Below, one piece after another: positions 58,034-64,000 of a stretch of DNA of 64,000 nt. Origin of the DNA: Microdochium bolleyi. Taxonomy: Eukaryota > Ascomycota > Sordariomycetes > Xylariales > Microdochiaceae. Location of the stretch: assembly GCA_001566295.1 (NCBI GenBank), contig KQ964248.1, forward strand, positions 1,426,001 through 1,490,000. The letters run 5' to 3'. Under the pieces are notes generated by a model that was given only the letters and a program-made list of their open reading frames with translations, was not told the DNA's origin and made no database searches. The position numbers and the translations under genes were made by a program. Each line of letters opens with the position of its first letter. The first letter of the stretch is position 1.

Positions 58034-61000
58034 CGGCCGACGTCTCCAAGACGTGCACGCCTGAGAAGAGCCAAGATCGTGCTGCTGCCGATGACGTTGT
58101 GAGGCCCAGCCCAGTGAGCTGTGGCCGGTCGAGGATTGACTGTGGGGGCTGGGCTGGGCGGTGCCAGCTGCGGGGCTCGAATGAAGCTTCAAAGTGTTTT
58201 GTTCCAACTGCGATCGCTCGTGATTCTCGTGGTCTGCCCGCTTTCGCCCTTATATAACGGCACAGAATTACCCGGCCGCCACTACTGTCAGCAGGATGTC
58301 CCAAACATTCGTGAGACGATGAGACTGTGGGTGCCAAGGTTGTGGCTGGTCTGGCCACTTGAGCAGTTATGGCTTGCTGGCTGTCATCAGAGCTTCAGTT
58401 CTGCATCCATGCCCGAGGCAGGTCGCTGGCGCCAACCAGGATGCTCTTCGCAGTGTCTCCCACTTCGGCAAATGCCGAGGACGACACAGAGTGCAGCATG
58501 GGAGAAGACGTCGAACCGCGAATCTGTTGATCGCTTCGTGGGGCATCATCTTTCAAGGGCAGACGACGTGCAGGGCTCGAAACGACCGTCTTGCGATTGG
58601 CCAGACACACGCGTTGGCAAGAGCATTAGTCAGCTGGAGCAACTGCACTGCATTGCAGCCTGCCAACCCTTCTTGAGGACTGACCGGTTTCAATTGGCAG
58701 CTCGTTCCTTCCCGGAGGCGTGGCCTTGTCTCGGACCTGGCACAAGAAACAGGCCTCCCGTCACAACCACCACTTTGGAGCGATCGGGGTGTTCGAGGAG
58801 CCAGCAAAGCGGCAACATGTCTGGGTACGGTGTTGTGCACCCATAAGCGGTCTATGTACACCTTGACCAGTCACCGTGATGACAGCCGGCATCCCAGCCC
58901 CTTGGCAGCCATCAGGAAGGAGCACCACCTTAAGCTCAGTCGAGATCCACGGACGGCCAACCAACCAGCACGAGCCGGTCCTCTGCCGGCGAGACGCCTT
59001 GCCCGAACGGAGCCCTGATGGTGGGCTGCGAAGCCCGCGTGATCCCCTTCCGCGAACTTGTTGGTGGACCCAATATTCAACATTTCCGGCTTCCCACGCT
59101 CGTGGCCCCACGAAGAACACCCTTGAGCCTCAAACCCGGCAACCAGCTGAGTACGAGGTACTTCAACAATCTCTGCTGGTCACCAGATGTCGAGCCCGTC
59201 CAGGCCTCAGAAGGTCCAGCCCCGGCCCAGGTATCGTGCGTCCTCCCATCTACCCAGATCCCAGCCATGGTGTTCGAACCCCGCCGGCTCCTGCCTTGCC
59301 GGCGGGCTGATAGGCCGACAGATCACCAGCAAAAACTTCGAAGTGGTTGCGTCGAGTCGGCCGCGCAGTTGGCTGCTTCTAGGCAAGTTCCCTGGCCCTG
59401 GACTTGTTCGTCAACCTACGGCGTGTCTCAAGACACGCATTGGTAAACCATGGAGAGTACGCGGCGCCTGAAGCGCAGAGTCTGAAATGGTCATGGGATC
59501 ACCCTTGGGCTGACGCTAATGCCTGGCCTATGTAAGCCACAGCTTAAGTTGCCGACCAGCGACTAGTGCTGGCACAAACACAGCACAGGGCAACGGTTGG
59601 TTCCTGAATTGACTCGGACAGGCACGTTGTCACGGCATGGATTTGCGCATCCGCACTCAACTCAGATCGCCAATCATGGTGATAGCTTGAGCGCCAGCAT
59701 CACGTCCATTGTGTCACTTTCCCACGGTTCCGATGCTGCAAGATCAGGTGGATGCGCAACAGACAGCGGCCATGGCTCTACGAATGAAAAGTAGTCTTGT
59801 GGTCGACACAGAATGTGCAAGGTAGCGCACTGTTCGTCAGCATCAGCAGGACAATCCATAGGGATGATGCAGGCGCTTGCGATATGCCTCACATGCTCTA
59901 ATTAAAAGGGAAAATATTCTCAGATCTAGGCTCGCAATAGCACAATCTCTTGTTGTGCGGACCGCCAATACATCCAACTCGCGTCGGCTGTCTGGACCGT
60001 CAAACAGCATTTTTAGCATCACCACCAGCATGTACCTACGACACAAATTCGCTGGTATCCGACGATCCGGTTTCGCTACACCCAAGCCAAGGCTAGACAT
60101 CGATACATCCCGGCCCCTGCCTCGCATTCCAGCGCCGCTGTGGACAAGGGCGGGCCTGCTCTGCTGGTGGGTACTGTACGCCTTTTCTTGAGTGCACGTG
60201 AACAACTAGTTTCTGCAACTGTTGAATGCTGGCTGTGAGTGGATCGCTGCCAAGCATCCGCAAGTGCCATGGTCTTCCGATCTAGGACGTCAATGTCGGT
60301 GCCAGCAACCAGAGGTTTGTGGAGAGCGGGCTTCATGTCGACCAGCCGTTGCGCTCGAAAGCAATCAACGAGTGCTTATTCTGTACTCGCTTCCTCAAGA
60401 CCTGCGGAACGTCAGCACCATGGCATTCGCTTTCTGCTGCGGGGGGCTCAAAATGCTGGTTGGGCAACAAGTTCTCGACGAATGGCGGTGACGTTGTCAC
60501 GCAGTCCGGCCCAACCGTGACGTCGACCCCTGAGGCGCAAGCTGCCGGCATCGCCGTTGCAAGACGTTCACGTGCTCGCTACCAATCACAGAATAGAAGA
60601 GCCAGACGGGACGAGGGCAGCATCGCGTGCCACGTTGGGCCCTGGCAGCCGCAACGCAGAGGGCGAGGCTGAAAACGCCTGGACCGACCGAGATCGCTTG
60701 CGGGACCTTTTCCCATCGCGAGTGGCGGCCTTGTCCGGTGCGGGACCTGGACCTTGCATGATGCCAGCCGCTACCTAGTTTCGAGGAGTCAAGGGCGGCG
60801 GCGGCGGCGGGCGTCGGCACGGGAGATGGACCGTAACACGGAGGTCGACTGGTGACGGCTGCCTCAGCGGATGCGGGAACACGGACCAGACACTGGTTCG
60901 TGTCCTGCATCACAAGATCACCGGACGGGCTTTTCCAAGTCACTAGTACGAAAAGTGCACGGCCCAGGGGTCTTTTTGAGTCCCGGTGAAGTCCTATTTT

Positions 61001-62110
61001 CGGAACTTTTTATCTTGTCATGTCACTGGATTCGGCAAAGTCTTGAAAACTTGCCATTCCGGTCCCGTACTTGATACCGCCCAGATGCATTGACAACCAG
61101 TCCATGCGCTCACACACTTGGCTCCTCCTACACGACGGCCGGGCATGTGTCAGAACTGCAGAGCACCGCGAGTTCCCTAGCCAGCCGCGACTCCGCTGCT
61201 GAGGTGTCACTGTTTGTCATTACTGGAGCGGTGAAAACCCGTCCACATCCTCCCCGTGTCTTGCTGTCATGTGCCCCCGCCCATCGCAGGTGCCCTCTGC
61301 GTTCACGCTTCACGCGTTGCGTTGCTCACGTGGCAAGGCTATGTCGTGAAACGCGAGACGAAGCACACTTGCGCCGCAGGGTAGATGTTACTGGCTCTGG
61401 ACGGAGACCAAATTTCAGCATCCATACATGCTTTGCTGTGTGTGTCTCGTGCCCGCCCTGTCGCTGAATTATGGCCATAACTTGCGTGTCCACCTTCTCC
61501 CGCTTATGTCCAGAGGGGAGGGGAGGGAAGGTGACTCTTGAAGGCCATCATTGGAAAAAGAGGAGATAGCAGAGTTTAGAAGACTGCGGGAGCACTCCAG
61601 GTCCTCTCCCATCACACGCCCGCGGCCACGCTCCCGCGTATGTTGTCCCCAAATGGGCGCCTTGGAAGAACATGGCACGATCCCGAGTTGCAGTCTCCCG
61701 CACGAAGCTTCATTTGGTACCTGTGTTAGCACAGAAGCATTATAAGCACTGGCAGCAGCAGAGGTGAAGGCGCGATCAGGGAAAAGATGACAAGGTCGAC
61801 TTCGTGAGCATGGGGGTTAAAGAGTCGGTCCAGCGACTGAAAGGAACGCTTTTCACATGTCCTGAGTATGTTCGGCGAAGGTATATGTGTATATGGAGAT
61901 CATCATATCTCGAGTGTCATTGGGCTGATGTCGTAGAGACTCATTCGATTCCCACGGGCAGTGTCCTGGAACAAACAAGGGACCATGCTATGCAAACGCT
62001 GCTAGTTGTTGCTGTACATAAATCTATCTGACTCGATTTCTCGGGAAATCAATAAACGCCCTTGCCATAAATCCTCACACGATCTCTTTCCACCACATCC
62101 GCCACAGCCA

Positions 62111-62152
62111 CAGCTTAGTCCTCGTCAGCGACAGCTTAGTCCTCGTCAGCGA
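62111..62152 (-). repeat. 21-bp tandem duplication spanning the stop codon of the PFK-2 gene
   Basis: Two identical 21-nt units, 62111-62131 and 62132-62152. Each contains the codons for ADED and a TAA. The second unit lies in the 3' UTR in the same frame, so readthrough of the first TAA would add only AVADED before the next TAA. Confidence 0.93.
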
Positions 62153-64000
62153 CCTTGTCCCTCACGGCGTCGGCAGAAGTGTTGATGACCCGCTCAGGCG
62201 GCTTGTCCACCACGACAACGGGCTCAGCCGGGGACGACAGGCCGCCGCCGGGGAACGGCCCGGGCGTGTCCGCACCACTGCTCGGTATCGACGCCGCGCG
62301 CATGCGGATGTCCTCCGGCGACCCCGGGACGGTGTTCGGGTCAACCCCCGGGATGTGGATCCTCTTGGCCTCGTTCTGGTACGCGGCCGGGATGATCTCG
62401 ATGATCTCGTTGCGCGGGAACTTGAGCTTGGGGATGTCCATGGTGCCGACGTGCATCAGGTACGCGTAGAGCACACGCAGGACGCTCTCGTGCGCGATGA
62501 TGAGGAGGTCGTTCTGCTCGCGCTCGAGCTCGAGGATGATGGGCTCCAGGCGCACGGCCAGGTCGTGGTACGACTCGGAGCGCGGGTACCGGTGGTGGTA
62601 CGGGTCGAGCTCGTGCTTCTCGACCTCGTCCGGGTACAGCCTGCGGATCGCGCGCTCGCTGAGCTTCTCGCACAGGCCCGGGTTGATCTGCGACATCTGG
62701 CTGCGCTGGCGCACCTTGTAGCCGTGCTTCTCAAAGACCTCGGCCGTCTGGACGGTGCGCGACCGCGTCGAGCACCAGACCGTCAGGGGCTGCATGGCGA
62801 TGTCCTGCCCGCCCTTGGAGACCATCGCGGCGTGCTCCTGCTCGCGATGCTTCATGAGGGTCTCTGCGAGCCGCTGGGCGTAGGCGTGACCGTCCTCGGA
62901 TAAGGGCGCGTCAGACTTGTAGGATTCCTCCTCGACGGCCGGGCCGGCGCGCGCGAAGAAGGTGGTGCGGTACTTGATGTGTGTGTTGGTGAGGTAGAAG
63001 ACGATGCGGTGCGAGAGGTAGTTGAACGAGACGTTGTTGTAGAAGAACTTCTCGCCCGCGTTGATCATCTTGATGTAGTTGAGCTCCTTCTCATCCATGG
63101 TCTCGAACATGGGGATCTTCTCCTCGATGCGCTTGAGGTACAGCTTGGCAGCCTCCATGGGATCCATTTCGGCGAACTGGTGGTGGTCAGAGATGGCAGA
63201 GATTGCAGAAATTGCAGAAATAGACAAAGGACAAACTCACGTCTGGTGAAGCGATCTTGACGTTTCTCGCATTTTCTTGGAGTAGTCGGTCGTTATCAAC
63301 GTACGACTCGAGGAAGAGGGTCTGAAGGATGTGAGCAAAGAGGGCATGGAAGATCCCAGAACACATGGAGGCTCACCTGGACATCGTGCTTCGCGAACTC
63401 CTTTGCCAGCGACCTCCGCCCGCTGGCTGTGGGGTTTACCGCATCGTAGATGGCGACTTGACCATTCTCGTGGTTCAGCCAGCCGTAGATGTCCTCACGA
63501 CACTTTTTGAGAATCTTCTGCCGGAGCATCACAGACGCTGGTGACGCATCTGGGTAGAAGTAGTCCTCGGGGACCTGGCCACCCTCACCGACGGTAGCTC
63601 GTCGGTAGTCACCAAGGTGGAAGATCCTGGTCTTTACTCCGAGCCTATGGCAATCGTTCAGCAAAGATGGCTCATGATACGGAGCGAGAAGTTCACAGTG
63701 TACTCACCACTGGAGGTACCGGGATAGCGAGACGCAGATATGTCTGGGATCAGGTCAGTCGGACGGCTCGGCCATGCGGATTAGACCTGGGCTGGCTCAC
63801 GTCTTGCCACGAGCCGGGAGGCCGACCATTACGATCGCAATACGGCCGGAATGGAACAGGCGTCCGGACATGGTGCTGTAGAGCTGGGCAGGGGCCCTGT
63901 CTGCGTCCTCTGGGACATCATGGATGCCGTCGATGAAAGTGCTACTTTTCCGCCGGTATCTCGGAGCATTGGCGGCAATGTCCGCGGTCCTACGACGATT
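62136..64000 (-). CDS. 6-phosphofructo-2-kinase / inactive fructose-2,6-bisphosphatase domain (partial)
   Basis: Five exons seen, read leftward: from beyond the right edge to 63801, then 63743-63708, 63644-63377, 63321-63241 and 63176-62136; introns of 57, 63, 55 and 64 nt. The 5' end lies outside the window. The kinase half has the P-loop GLPARGKT (split by an intron), RYLQWLGVKTRIFHLGDYRRA and YDAVNPTASGRRSLAKEF. The phosphatase half follows as HIKYRTTFFARAGPA and later LLIIAHESVLRVLYAYLM. The RHG motif of active bisphosphatases is RAG here, so the phospho-accepting His is replaced by Ala and only kinase activity is expected, as in yeast Pfk26, where that His is also replaced. RRKSS near the N-terminal part is a plausible PKA site. 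Role: makes fructose 2,6-bisphosphate, the activator of glycolytic phosphofructokinase. The C-terminal 60 residues are Pro/Ser-rich and disordered. Confidence 0.95.

Larger units (their letters stand above)
54065..62135. other. 8.1-kb gene-poor interval upstream of GSK-3
   Basis: No recognisable protein family on either strand. The part next to GSK-3 (54065-55400) is low-complexity and T/C-rich when read leftward and is probably its promoter and leader. ORFs such as 54528-55286 (-), 58121-58846 (+) and 57409-58023 (-) have no recognisable domains. A TATATAA site at 58250-58256 (-) is followed by a first ATG at 58033 that opens a 38-codon ORF (see findings). Confidence 0.55.

Noticed and set aside
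58121..58846. 241-codon ORF on +
   Set aside because: No family resemblance; Trp/Arg/Ser-rich composition typical of chance ORFs.
59268..59290. tRNA-like TTCGAAC T-loop
   Set aside because: Neither strand gives a 5-bp T-stem, and no D-arm, anticodon arm or acceptor pairing surrounds it.

Overview
This is nuclear DNA from a filamentous ascomycete, most likely a Sordariomycete. I infer this from short introns (about 54-230 nt) with GTRNGT donors, CTRAC/CTAAC branch sites and YAG acceptors, from GC-rich third codon positions, from a 375-residue actin gene with four introns, and from orthologues of single-copy fungal housekeeping genes. I cannot name a species. No organellar, viral or clearly transposon-derived sequence was recognised, and I found no convincing tRNA gene.

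Layout. 1-4.4 kb: a spliceosomal SF3b subunit (SF3B4/Hsh49, +), a Flx1-like mitochondrial carrier (-) and the ubiquitin-like tRNA sulphur carrier Urm1 (+). 4.4-9.98 kb: noncoding, with a 91-nt run of C. 9.98-11.65 kb: an Azf1-like four-finger C2H2 regulator (-). 11.65-30.4 kb: an 18.8-kb stretch without any gene I can support, holding CT-rich blocks, microsatellites and a near-perfect 30-bp inverted repeat. 30.4-33.1 kb: a ubiquitin-specific protease ending in a CaaX box (-). 35.3-37.6 kb: mitochondrial ribosomal protein uL5m (+) and the Hsp70 exchange factor Fes1 (-), convergent. 39.7-54.1 kb, gene-dense: actin (+), a mitochondrial GGQ rescue/release factor (-), a small serine palmitoyltransferase subunit (+), Elongator subunit Elp2 (-), the cap-binding subunit Cbp80 (-) and the kinase GSK-3 (-). 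54.1-62.1 kb: again no supportable gene. 62.1-64 kb: a 6-phosphofructo-2-kinase (-) running off the right edge.

The genes are individually transcribed and mostly unrelated in function. Two links exist: Urm1 and Elp2 both act in modifying the wobble uridine of tRNAs (inference from family knowledge), and SF3B4 and Cbp80 both act on nascent mRNA. Exon borders were worked out by hand from splice signals, reading-frame phase and family conservation. Every assembled CDS has an intact frame, and actin comes out at exactly 375 residues, which supports the method. The most notable points are the CaaX box on the ubiquitin protease, a stop-free in-frame first intron in GSK-3, the hairpin at 16.4 kb, the 91-nt poly-C tract, and a hidden first exon of Cbp80.
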